26,048 bases of DNA from Thermoplasmata archaeon (lineage in GTDB: Archaea; Thermoplasmatota; Thermoplasmata; Halarchaeoplasmatales; Halarchaeoplasmataceae): positions 1-26,048 of the forward strand of contig JAFDTZ010000009.1 of assembly GCA_019594305.1 (NCBI GenBank). The letters run 5' to 3'. The notes under the pieces are model-generated. The model worked only from the letters and a program-made list of their open reading frames with translations. It did not search any database and was not told where the DNA came from. This document shows positions 1 to 7,467 of this stretch, piece after piece. Within the stretch, counting starts at the first letter, position 1, and each line of letters starts with the position of its first letter. The translations under genes were made by a program, and so were the position numbers.

Positions 1-2324
1 AGGCTCCGCTGGTAGTATTGCAGCGCCTTATCCTTCTCGCCTTTACTACTGTAGATAAACCCGATGTTGTTCAGCGATTTAGCCATCCCCTTTACATCTT
101 CTATCTTCGTTCTTATCGCTAATGCCTTTTCAAGATAGTCCTTGCCTTCATCATAATCACCTTTACTGATATAAATCGTCCCTATATCGTGTAACGCCTG
201 TGCATAATCCTTTTTCTCATCCAGTCTATCAGATAGAACTCTTTCTTCTTCGAAGATGTCCATGGCCGTGTCGTAGTCGCCCTGCCTTGTATATGCCCAC
301 CCTTTTTTGTTCAGCAACCTACACATCCCCACATCATCTTCTGTCGTCAGCGACATACCTTTGTCAGCGTATTCAAGAGACCTGTCGTATTCGCCCTTAT
401 CAACATAAACTCCTGCGATCTTCCCGTACAGCCTCGCCTTTTTTTTGTTATCGTCCTCTAGGTCCAGAGCGTTCTTGTAGTTTTTCAGTGCCTCATCGTA
501 CTCACCGATAATACCTATAACGTCTCCCATCCCTTCATACGCTCTAACCGACCTTTTATCTCCTTCATCAATGAGAGACAATGCATTACGGTAGAACCTC
601 TCCGCTTCTATGTTCGCATATTTATCTTTCGACTTATCTCCCGCATCCAAAAGATATTCGACGGCTCTCTCATCCTCCGCTTTGAAGTAGTGGTATGCGA
701 TATTTTCCACAGCATCTTCTAAGTTATCTTTATAAAGTTCTTCGTAGCTCTCAGCCACGACCCTATGATACTCTACCCTTAACTCTTCGTTTATATCGTT
801 GTACAGAACCTCGCGTATCTTGTTATGGTCGAACCTGTACTTCTTCTTCATGGAATGTATAAGATTATGGACCTTTTCTATCTCGTTGAGGTTTTTGAGT
901 ATATCTATCCTATTCCGCCCTGTTACACCTTCCAATATTTGGCTATCGAATTCCTCACCGATCACACTAGCACATTCGAGCAGTTCACTCTGTTCCTTTA
1001 TCAATCGCCCCAATCTTCTGACGATAACATCGTATATCTTGGATGGGATGTGTACTTCATCGATGGATTGTTCAAGGCTCCATACACCATCTTCCTCTTT
1101 CAACTGCCCTTCCTCAACCAGCATCTGTATCAGTTCGAGGAGGAAGAACGGGTTTCCTTCACTCTCATCATAAATACGATCTACGAATTCCTCCTTCATA
1201 TCGACTTCACCGAGGGTTTTTGCAGCGAATTCTTTCACCATCGACCCATCCAGGCGGTTGAGTTTTATCTCACTGTAGAGCCCTTCACGACTCATGTTCT
1301 GCATGGCAGTCTTCAGCTGGTGCGTCTTACCGTAGTACCCTCCAACGATGTCTGCTGGAATTTTCTGGCAAATTCCACCGACATTTGGAATTGTTGACGG
1401 CAATTCCAAAATGTCTTCAGGCCGATACGTACCCAATATGAAGACTTCATAGTCTCTAGTATTCCTTGAAAGATAATGTAAGAGGTTCAAGGTCGTCGGG
1501 TCGGCCCACTGAAGGTCGTCAAGGAACATTACGATGGGCTGTTCGGAAGCTATCCTTCGCAGACCCTTTAGCACGTTGTCGAACAAATTTTCCTGTTTGA
1601 TCTTTGGGTCGTCAACCAAATATCTACCCTGATATTTTCTAGATCGGATGAACCAATCTATCTTGGGTTGTATCTCTTCAGCCTTTTTCATATCTCCGCT
1701 CCAGTCATCGAATTCGGTACCGATATCGGCAAGAGTTTTCTTCATATCGTCTATCAAAAATTCGCTGTTCGTACCTTTTATTACGGTAGCCATGGACAGA
1801 TCTCCTACGGTCTGTATAAGGATGTCGTGCTCACCATACCCGATGGTGTTGAGCCTGCTTCCCTCCTTTTCACCCATCATGGACAGCGAATCGCTTATGA
1901 AGTTCTCCACAGCGGTCAGCATACTGGCGAATATGTCCGGGTCCAAGTCAGTTTCCTCCCTTTCGGTTTTTGCTATCAGCATCCCTCCATCGTTTATTAG
2001 ATATGCGGATATCACCTTCGGCGGCGGACTCTCAGCTATCAGGTGAAATAGGTCAGCATCTCTGAGTGCCTCTCGCATGGGCATCAGCGGTTCAAGGCTC
2101 TCTGCCAGGCACCACCCTCTGATCATCTTCGCGCCCCTTTCCTCCGCTGCGGATATGAGTTCCTCGACCAGTCTCGTCTTACCTATTCCCGCCTCACCGG
2201 ATATGAAGATCGTAGAGCCATCACCTTCTACGACAGTATCCAAAGCGCTGGTCAACTCTGCAAGTTCGGAATCTCTACCCACCAGTTCGGGTCTGAATTT
2301 CATCCCTAAGTTATCGTTCTGCAT
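1..2324 (-). CDS. STAND/AAA-type ATPase with Roadblock-like insert and TPR repeats (partial, C-terminus beyond left edge)
   Basis: About 774 codons are open from ATG at 2324 to the left edge, where the gene is cut. The N-terminus has the MalT/AAA_16 pattern: LVGRDSEL (residues 14-21), Walker A GEAGIGKT (43-50) and Walker B IVMFLDDLQWADP (264-275), followed by LGTYRPED. Walker A and B lie about 215 residues apart, clearly more than usual. The extra part (about 100-208) has the alternating strand and helix pattern of a Roadblock/LC7 or longin-like domain. From roughly residue 480 to the edge there are repeated helical pairs typical of tetratricopeptide repeats. STAND proteins of this build usually act as nucleotide-switched signal hubs or transcription activators; no DNA-binding domain is visible in the part present, and the end is missing. 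An in-frame GTG at 2333 is an alternative start. The family call is firm; the insert call is moderate. Confidence 0.85.
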   Translation of the reverse strand, partial: MQNDNLGMKFRPELVGRDSELAELTSALDTVVEGDGSTIFISGEAGIGKTRLVEELISAAEERGAKMIRGWCLAESLEPLMPMREALRDADLFHLIAESPPPKVISAYLINDGGMLIAKTEREETDLDPDIFASMLTAVENFISDSLSMMGEKEGSRLNTIGYGEHDILIQTVGDLSMATVIKGTNSEFLIDDMKKTLADIGTEFDDWSGDMKKAEEIQPKIDWFIRSRKYQGRYLVDDPKIKQENLFDNVLKGLRRIASEQPIVMFLDDLQWADPTTLNLLHYLSRNTRDYEVFILGTYRPEDILELPSTIPNVGGICQKIPADIVGGYYGKTHQLKTAMQNMSREGLYSEIKLNRLDGSMVKEFAAKTLGEVDMKEEFVDRIYDESEGNPFFLLELIQMLVEEGQLKEEDGVWSLEQSIDEVHIPSKIYDVIVRRLGRLIKEQSELLECASVIGEEFDSQILEGVTGRNRIDILKNLNEIEKVHNLIHSMKKKYRFDHNKIREVLYNDINEELRVEYHRVVAESYEELYKDNLEDAVENIAYHYFKAEDERAVEYLLDAGDKSKDKYANIEAERFYRNALSLIDEGDKRSVRAYEGMGDVIGIIGEYDEALKNYKNALDLEDDNKKKARLYGKIAGVYVDKGEYDRSLEYADKGMSLTTEDDVGMCRLLNKKGWAYTRQGDYDTAMDIFEEERVLSDRLDEKKDYAQALHDIGTIYISKGDYDEGKDYLEKALAIRTKIEDVKGMAKSLNNIGFIYSSKGEKDKALQYYQRS

Positions 2325-2365
2325 GATTAGCACCCGTGTTAATACCGTTGTAGGATAGCATACGG

Positions 2366-2376
2366 CGATATATGAT
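2366..2376 (-). promoter_or_regulatory. TATA-like box for the STAND ATPase
   Basis: On the minus strand an AT-rich atcatatatcg element lies about 47 nt before ATG 2324. That would place transcription start near 2345 and give a leader of about 20 nt containing GGGTG (2332-2336), a plausible ribosome binding site. Confidence 0.4.
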
Positions 2377-2598
2377 TTACGGTATCCTCCCGATGTTATG
2401 TGTACATGGAGTCATCACACTAACGACACGGATCATGGGGATAAACATATCCGGCAGGAGATATGGTAAGAGTGGAACAACAGCCGCAACCTCCTTTTCA
2501 ATCCTTTTACAGGATGATTGAACCTATATCCAATAGGCATAATCTAAGCTGATATGATCAAAAACTAGGAGATCAAATCATGGACACCCCACAGTAAT

Positions 2599-2606
2599 CT
2601 TATAAC
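2599..2606 (+). promoter_or_regulatory. TATA box of the GNAT gene
   Basis: The sequence cttataac is centred about 25 nt before ATG 2628. This is the archaeal TATA-to-start distance, so the mRNA should begin at or next to the start codon (leaderless). Confidence 0.55.
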
Positions 2607-2627
2607 CTAACCCCCGATTTCCCTCTC

Positions 2628-3197
2628 ATGGAGATCATCGACATCGGACCTGATTCATTGGAATCGTACGCAAGTATACCGATAGCATTTACCGTTAGAT
2701 ATATCTACGAGGTCGAACCGGTGGAAAAAGGTCTAAGTGGTATCCGACTGCACGAGGTATACCTGGACCAACCCTACGAAAAGGATTATGACCGACACGA
2801 AAGCCCCCCGGATTGGTCAAAACAATTTGATGTGAGCAACTGGCGATTCTTCCTGGCCACAGACGGAGTGCACCCCGTGGGCGGAGCTACTGTTGCATAC
2901 GAAACCCCCGGCGTCAAGATGCTTTCCGGAAGAAGGGACCTCACAGTTCTGTGGGATATCCGGGTTCATCCCGAATACAGAGGAAGTGGGATCGGTACCG
3001 CTCTCTTCAGACGTGCGGAGGGATGGTCTAGAGAAAGGGGATGCAGATGGATGAAGGTCGAAACCCAGAACATAAATGTTCCCGCCTGTAAGTTCTACGC
3101 CAAGATGGGGGGCACACTGGGAGAAATAGACGTACAGGCCTACGTTAAAGATGGCCTGGGGCACGAGACCATGCTGGTGTGGTATCTTGGATTGTGA
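2628..3197 (+). CDS. GNAT-family N-acetyltransferase
   Basis: A 189-residue protein that should transfer an acetyl group from acetyl-CoA to an amine of a small molecule or protein. The acetyl-CoA pyrophosphate-binding motif A is clear: a strand DLTVLWDIRVHP is followed by the loop RGSGIG (118-123) and a helix. Motif B follows, with ETQNINVPACKFYAKMGG (residues about 145-162), the usual asparagine and tyrosine-bearing end of GNAT enzymes. The N-terminal 70 residues, including HESPPDWSKQF, probably form the substrate pocket and suggest no specific substrate. The gene stands alone with its own promoter and is not obviously tied to the cluster that follows. The family call is secure and the substrate unknown. 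Confidence 0.88.
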   Translation: MEIIDIGPDSLESYASIPIAFTVRYIYEVEPVEKGLSGIRLHEVYLDQPYEKDYDRHESPPDWSKQFDVSNWRFFLATDGVHPVGGATVAYETPGVKMLSGRRDLTVLWDIRVHPEYRGSGIGTALFRRAEGWSRERGCRWMKVETQNINVPACKFYAKMGGTLGEIDVQAYVKDGLGHETMLVWYLGL

Positions 3198-3346
3198 ATG
3201 AGATAAAGGTTGACCGGATCTATGTTTACATAATCTAGACATTCCTGTGAGTCGGTAACGGTGTTTGCAATGTCGGCCTCGGCCCTTAACCATGCGTGTA
3301 TTCATCCGGCCGTGGTATCAAAAAGTAACTTGAGATATATAGAAAA

Positions 3347-3357
3347 CATATTTATTG
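3347..3357 (+). promoter_or_regulatory. TATA box that supports the GTG start at 3381
   Basis: The sequence catatttattg is centred about 29 nt before GTG 3381, matching the spacing at other genes here. A second AT-rich element (3332-3342) lies just upstream. Both fall inside the longer reading frame that opens at 3261, so that upstream frame is probably promoter rather than coding. Confidence 0.45.
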
Positions 3358-3380
3358 CGTGCCATATATCACGGGAGCGC

Positions 3381-5132
3381 GTGTTATCGGAAATATTTCC
3401 TGAAGGACTTAAGATACGAGAAAAAAAAGGGTCGGGCGAACTCCAGCCTATGCTTTTGAAATTCAAGAAATATTCGTTCAACGGATACGTCAAGATAAAC
3501 CTAGCGGAACAACTTACAGGATACGTTACCCTCAAGGACGGGATGCCTAAGAATGCCGTTATCATCACTCTATCCGGTAAAAAGATAGTCGGATTGGAAG
3601 CACTACAGAAGATACAGTCGTTGGACCCGCTTCCCGAACTACAAATCGAGGCGTATACCAATATCGATATCGATCAATTGATAGCTGATGCGCCGGGAAA
3701 GCTACCCACCAACGAAAACGGATACGGTGGAATCTACGCAAAGATACAGGAAGACGAATTCAAAGAGATCATCGAAGAAGAACTGGTCGATGAGTTGGTT
3801 AAGGAAAGGGGTGACGAGTTCGAGGCCAAGAAGGAAATCGAGGAAAAGATAAAGGAAACGGAGATGGAGGAAAAGGAAGCTAAGGTATACGAGATGGCCT
3901 TACGTGGTTCAAGGGGTGAAAAAGGGATAGAAGATAGTATATTTTCCGAGAAATTTACGTACAATAATTTCGTGGTCGGACCCAATAATAAATTCGCCTT
4001 CGCCGCCGCTAGGGAGGTGTCTAGAAGGCCCGGAGACAAGTTCAACCCTCTTTTTATAACCAGCTCCGCAGGACTGGGAAAGACGCATCTACTCAAAGCC
4101 ATCGGTTATTACCTGAATCGAAAACACCCCGAACTCAGGGTGGAGTTCAACACTACTGCGGGGTTCGCATCTGAGCTGACGGTGTATACTAAAGAGGGAC
4201 GTAGGGAAGATGTCAGAAAAAAGTATTCACAGATAGATGTTCTACTGATGGACGACATACAATTTCTGGCGGATAATGAAATACTCCAAGAGGAATTGTT
4301 TTACATATTCAACAGCATAAAGGATGCGGGCGGACAGATAGTATTTACAAGCGATCGTCCTCCCGAGATGATACCGACACTGGAGGACCGATTGGTTTCA
4401 CGTTTCAAATCCGGACTTGTGGTGGACATCGGAAAACCAACCTTCGAAACTCGGTTAGCCGTTATTGATAAGATCCTCAAGGAACATGATATGTACATAG
4501 ATTCGGACATCAAGAGATATGTGGCCAGTACGATAAAGAACAACATAAGAGAGATAGAGGGTGGTTTGAATCGTATACTGGCCTTCTCTTCTCTTCTGGA
4601 CCAGGAGATAACCATCGGATCCGTAAAGGAGATGCTCTTTAAATATTCCCAAGGACCTAAAACCGAGTCAGAGGATATACCTTCCAAGCCCGGACATAGC
4701 TACCTTATTAAAGATGAAAGACCTGATAAGACATTTGAGTACTTACAAAGATTTACCGAGGAGGACAGAGGGATATACATATTCTCCAGGATGAACCCGA
4801 AACGGATAAAACGTAACATAGACATAGTAAAGGGTAATATATATTGGCTCACCGCCAGGGAAAGCGGAACTCATGAAACCGTACCTCCGAACCTTGAAAG
4901 TATCACTTGGCGAATAGAAGAGATACTGGATGTCGATAACATAATTATTCTGGATGGTTTGGAGTACCTTGTTAGCACATCCGGATTCGATGCTACAATA
5001 CAGTTTATCAGACACGTTGTTGACTGTGTATCGGAAACCAAATGCATATTCATCCTACCGGTAAAACCCGGAGCCTTCGACAAGAAAGAGATAAGTTTAC
5101 TTGAGAGAGAGATGGAAGAATTATCTCTTTGA
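3381..5132 (+). CDS. PATAN-like / coiled-coil / DnaA-type AAA+ / DUF835-like fusion protein
   Basis: A 583-residue protein from GTG 3381; the frame opens at 3261, but a TATA box lies inside that extension. Domains in order: residues about 20-100 resemble PATAN/DUF4388 or archaeal DUF2226 domains (FNGYVKI, GYVTLKDG, GLEAL); 124-174 is a charged coiled coil; 188-420 is an AAA+ module extremely like bacterial DnaA. It has Walker A SSAGLGKTHL (228-237), Walker B LLMDDIQF (288-295), sensor I FTSDRPP, arginine-finger box LEDRLVSRF (334-342) and sensor II IREIEGGLNR (389-398). DnaA's DNA-binding domain IV is absent; residues 445-583 instead resemble DUF835 (GIYIFSRMNP, NIIILDGLEYL). All ATPase residues appear intact, so it probably binds ATP and may oligomerise. 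It is unlikely to be a replication initiator. It heads a run with two Ras-like GTPases and a zinc-ribbon protein. Its function is unknown. Confidence 0.88.
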   Translation: MLSEIFPEGLKIREKKGSGELQPMLLKFKKYSFNGYVKINLAEQLTGYVTLKDGMPKNAVIITLSGKKIVGLEALQKIQSLDPLPELQIEAYTNIDIDQLIADAPGKLPTNENGYGGIYAKIQEDEFKEIIEEELVDELVKERGDEFEAKKEIEEKIKETEMEEKEAKVYEMALRGSRGEKGIEDSIFSEKFTYNNFVVGPNNKFAFAAAREVSRRPGDKFNPLFITSSAGLGKTHLLKAIGYYLNRKHPELRVEFNTTAGFASELTVYTKEGRREDVRKKYSQIDVLLMDDIQFLADNEILQEELFYIFNSIKDAGGQIVFTSDRPPEMIPTLEDRLVSRFKSGLVVDIGKPTFETRLAVIDKILKEHDMYIDSDIKRYVASTIKNNIREIEGGLNRILAFSSLLDQEITIGSVKEMLFKYSQGPKTESEDIPSKPGHSYLIKDERPDKTFEYLQRFTEEDRGIYIFSRMNPKRIKRNIDIVKGNIYWLTARESGTHETVPPNLESITWRIEEILDVDNIIILDGLEYLVSTSGFDATIQFIRHVVDCVSETKCIFILPVKPGAFDKKEISLLEREMEELSL

Positions 5133-5171
5133 AAACCAAAAGATTATTATGCGTATATAGGGTATCACCGT

Positions 5172-6035
5172 ATGATGGAAAATAATATCACCGAAGAGAG
5201 AGGGGATGAATCGGAGACTGTGAAGAAGAAGAAAGTCAACCTCATAGGCACCCAGGGTGTTGGAAAAACCTCTTTGATACTTCGATTCGTAAAACGTGTT
5301 TTCGGAGACGAATATCTGAAGACCATCGGGACCAACGTATACAAAAAAACCGTGACTATGGAGGACGGCATGGTAAAACTGATAATAAATGATATCATGG
5401 GCGAAGAGGCCTACGAATCGGTACAGAAGGGAGCTTTTATCGGATCTACAGGAGCCATCGCCGTGATAGATATTACGAGAGCGGACACTTTGGATATTCT
5501 CGTTAACAAATGGCTGCCCCACTATCGAGAGATAGCCAGCGACGATAATCCGATAGTACTGGCCATAAATAAGTTCGACCTTCCGGATAAAAATATTTCG
5601 CCCGAAGACTTGGAAGAGTATACCGATCTATTCGAGATGTGTATATTCACTTCGGCGAAAACGGGAAAGAATGTAGACACGATATTCAACATACTCGCAT
5701 CACGGGTCGCATCGAATCTACAACTCGGCATTGAGGATATAGAGGACATCGTATCCGCTAATATCATCGATACTCCGCAGAAGTTGGTGGATGCACTTTT
5801 AGCCTTCGCATCCGAATTGGGCAACATGCCCTATGAGACAAGAGAGGATATCCTGGAAGGTGTGGGCATACAAAAATTTGATATGGACGAGATGATCCAG
5901 GAGATCAGTGAAACCCAAGCATATAACTTTGCCATAAAGTTGTCCGAATGGTACAACGAGAAGGGGGAAGAATACTCATCTCGCGTTGTGTTAGGATTGA
6001 TTGACAAATACAAGGAAGATAACGGCTCGGGGTAA
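5172..6035 (+). CDS. Rab/Ras-like small GTPase with C-terminal helical extension (copy 1)
   Basis: A 287-residue protein with every G motif of a Ras-superfamily GTPase: G1 GTQGVGKT (26-33), G2 Thr in TIGTNVY (51), G3 DIMGE (74-78), G4 NKFD (133-136) and G5 SAK (161-163). The G3 position equal to Ras Gln61 is Glu78. After about residue 182 comes a mostly helical tail with ALLAFASELG.MPYE.RE.IL, shared with the second GTPase but not recognised from eukaryotic Rabs. No C-terminal cysteine for lipid attachment is present. It starts 39 nt after the AAA+ gene, behind its own AT-rich element (about 5143-5152), and is followed 6 nt later by the zinc-ribbon gene. It probably works as a GTP/GDP switch with that protein and the AAA+ neighbour; this link is inferred from context only. 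Confidence 0.9.
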   Translation: MMENNITEERGDESETVKKKKVNLIGTQGVGKTSLILRFVKRVFGDEYLKTIGTNVYKKTVTMEDGMVKLIINDIMGEEAYESVQKGAFIGSTGAIAVIDITRADTLDILVNKWLPHYREIASDDNPIVLAINKFDLPDKNISPEDLEEYTDLFEMCIFTSAKTGKNVDTIFNILASRVASNLQLGIEDIEDIVSANIIDTPQKLVDALLAFASELGNMPYETREDILEGVGIQKFDMDEMIQEISETQAYNFAIKLSEWYNEKGEEYSSRVVLGLIDKYKEDNGSG

Positions 6036-6041
6036 AATCAT

Positions 6042-6488
6042 ATGGAAGGTGGAGATAGGGAAAAGCTCATCGAGATCCAGTCTAAAGCCTTTAATATGTT
6101 CGACGAAGGGAAGTTGCCTATAGACTTGGTTAAAGAAGGCGTGTGTACCAGTGAAGAAGCCATCTCTCTGTTCAAAGAGTACGGCGATACCATCAGTAGT
6201 GGGCAGGAAAATATCGGTCAAGCAGACATGATAGAGGATCTAGCGACCCAGATAGGACTTCTTGGGAGTAGGGTTGCGAGGATAGAGCTTCAGCTTTTAA
6301 ACGCCTTACTGCTGCCCAAAAGGATCAAATGTGCTTCCTGCGGCCATCAAGGCTCTTATGGGGTGGGTATAATATGTGGTAAATGTGGAGAAGTAAACGC
6401 CTACAGGGAGGATGATATGGAAAGATTATTACCATCCACCATGAAACTTGAGGCCTATCGCCCCTGGGAAGACGAGGGAGATGAATAG
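6042..6488 (+). CDS. Zinc-ribbon protein between two GTPase genes
   Basis: A 148-residue protein that I do not recognise as a named family. The C-terminal half has four cysteines in a zinc-ribbon pattern, C97-x2-C100 and C112-x2-C115. The N-terminal part (about 5-48) is helical with a turn (IDLVKEGVCTSEEAISLFKEY) that could be a small helix-turn-helix or a helical hairpin. A helical stretch (60-92) with regular hydrophobics follows and could be a coiled coil or dimer interface. It begins 6 nt after the first GTPase stop, so the two are very likely co-transcribed. A regulator, effector or nucleic-acid-binding partner of the GTPases would fit, but nothing in the sequence proves it. The gene is real by its composition, spacing and intact motif. 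Confidence 0.78.
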   Translation: MEGGDREKLIEIQSKAFNMFDEGKLPIDLVKEGVCTSEEAISLFKEYGDTISSGQENIGQADMIEDLATQIGLLGSRVARIELQLLNALLLPKRIKCASCGHQGSYGVGIICGKCGEVNAYREDDMERLLPSTMKLEAYRPWEDEGDE

Positions 6489-6553
6489 GGGCGATAGAGA
6501 TACATTAAGATTTAATAGAAGATGAAGTTATCCTAAAGTAGAACGGGATAAAC

Positions 6554-7408
6554 ATGGTATTCTCTGATGCAATAATAGACACAAAAAAGAAAGTCAACCT
6601 TCTCGGGGACACTGCGGTCGGTAAAACTTCGCTTATACTGCGGTTCGTTAAATCCGTTTTCGGCGAAGAATATCTGAAGACCATCGGCACCAACGTATAC
6701 ACTAAAGAGGTTTCGATCACCGGTGCAAATGTGAAACTGATCATCAACGATATAATGGGGGAAAAGGCCTATCGTGCCGTCCAGAAAGGCGCATTCATGG
6801 GCTCCACAGGAGCCATCGCCGTTGTAGATGTTACAAGGAAGGAAACTCTAGACGGCCTTATCGACGATTGGTTGCCGAGATATTGGGAGTTGGCGGATAG
6901 ATCTAACCCCATTATTCTAGCGGTAAACAAGGATGACCTTCCGGACAAAGAGATAAATCTGGAGATATTGGAAGATTATTCTGAGTACTTCTGTGATGTT
7001 TTCTTTACATCGGCAAAGGTGGGCGATAATGTTGAAGAGTGCTTCAAAACGCTGGCGGAAGAGGTGGCACCGAATCTGCAGATACGCATACAGGACATAG
7101 AAGATATAATCCATTCAAAAACAATATCCAACAACAAGGAACTTATCGATGCTCTCTTGGCGTACGCATCGGAACTCGGAGATATGCCCTACGAGAAAAG
7201 GGAAGAGATACTCGTTGAAAGTGGGATAGATAAATTTTTACTAGATCAAAAGGACGAAGTCGCCCTGGAGATATTCGGAGACGTAGGCGATGAAGAAGCC
7301 GTAAGATTCGGTAAGTTACTCATGTATTGGTATCAGGAAAACGAGGATGAATACTCCGCTTCGGCCGTACAAAGGTTGTTGGATAAATTCGAAGAAGAAA
7401 GTGGATAA
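6554..7408 (+). CDS. Rab/Ras-like small GTPase with C-terminal helical extension (copy 2)
   Basis: A 284-residue paralogue of the GTPase at 5172-6035, clearly similar along the whole length, so the pair arose by duplication around the zinc-ribbon gene. G motifs: GDTAVGKT (18-25), Thr43 in TIGTNVY, DIMGE (66-70), NKDD (125-128), SAK (153-155). Glu70 again stands where Ras has Gln61, so the substitution is fixed in both copies. The C-terminal extension repeats ALLAYASELGDMPYEKREEIL and then diverges near the end, with an added acidic stretch around residues 240-255. A weak AT-rich element (gatttaatag) lies about 40 nt upstream, so it may be separately expressed. The sequence gives no substrate or target. 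Confidence 0.9.
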   Translation: MVFSDAIIDTKKKVNLLGDTAVGKTSLILRFVKSVFGEEYLKTIGTNVYTKEVSITGANVKLIINDIMGEKAYRAVQKGAFMGSTGAIAVVDVTRKETLDGLIDDWLPRYWELADRSNPIILAVNKDDLPDKEINLEILEDYSEYFCDVFFTSAKVGDNVEECFKTLAEEVAPNLQIRIQDIEDIIHSKTISNNKELIDALLAYASELGDMPYEKREEILVESGIDKFLLDQKDEVALEIFGDVGDEEAVRFGKLLMYWYQENEDEYSASAVQRLLDKFEEESG

Positions 7409-7426
7409 TATCCTGAAGTGAGGAAA

Positions 7427-7436
7427 CCTATAAATA
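7427..7436 (+). promoter_or_regulatory. TATA box of the tldD-tldE operon
   Basis: The element cctataaata is centred near 7432. With the usual spacing, transcription begins near 7458, after the ATG at 7450 and just before AGGTG and the ATG at 7468. This argues for the second ATG as the true start. Confidence 0.55.
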
Positions 7437-7467
7437 AAAGCCTGAACATATGCGTGCAGGTGCAAGT

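Larger units (their letters stand above)
2325..2627. other. Divergent intergenic region
   Basis: About 300 bases separate the minus-strand STAND gene from the plus-strand acetyltransferase. They hold one TATA-like box on each strand near the ends. Between them I see no RNA gene or clear repeat. A 29-codon ORF (2463-2552) follows a GGCAGGAG stretch but has no recognisable product and is not called as a gene. Confidence 0.5.

Noticed and set aside
2463..2552. A 29-codon ORF with an upstream GGCAGGAG in the STAND-GNAT intergenic region
   Set aside because: The peptide matches nothing I know, it lacks a promoter at the right distance, and short frames of this size arise by chance.
3261..3380. 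A 40-residue N-terminal extension of the DnaA-like fusion protein
   Set aside because: Two AT-rich promoter-like elements lie inside it, its composition is unlike the rest of the protein, and GTG 3381 has the expected spacing from a TATA box.
3381..5132. A true DnaA replication initiator with a nearby origin
   Set aside because: DnaA domain IV is missing, I see no DnaA-box cluster or AT-rich unwinding region nearby, and the added domains point elsewhere.
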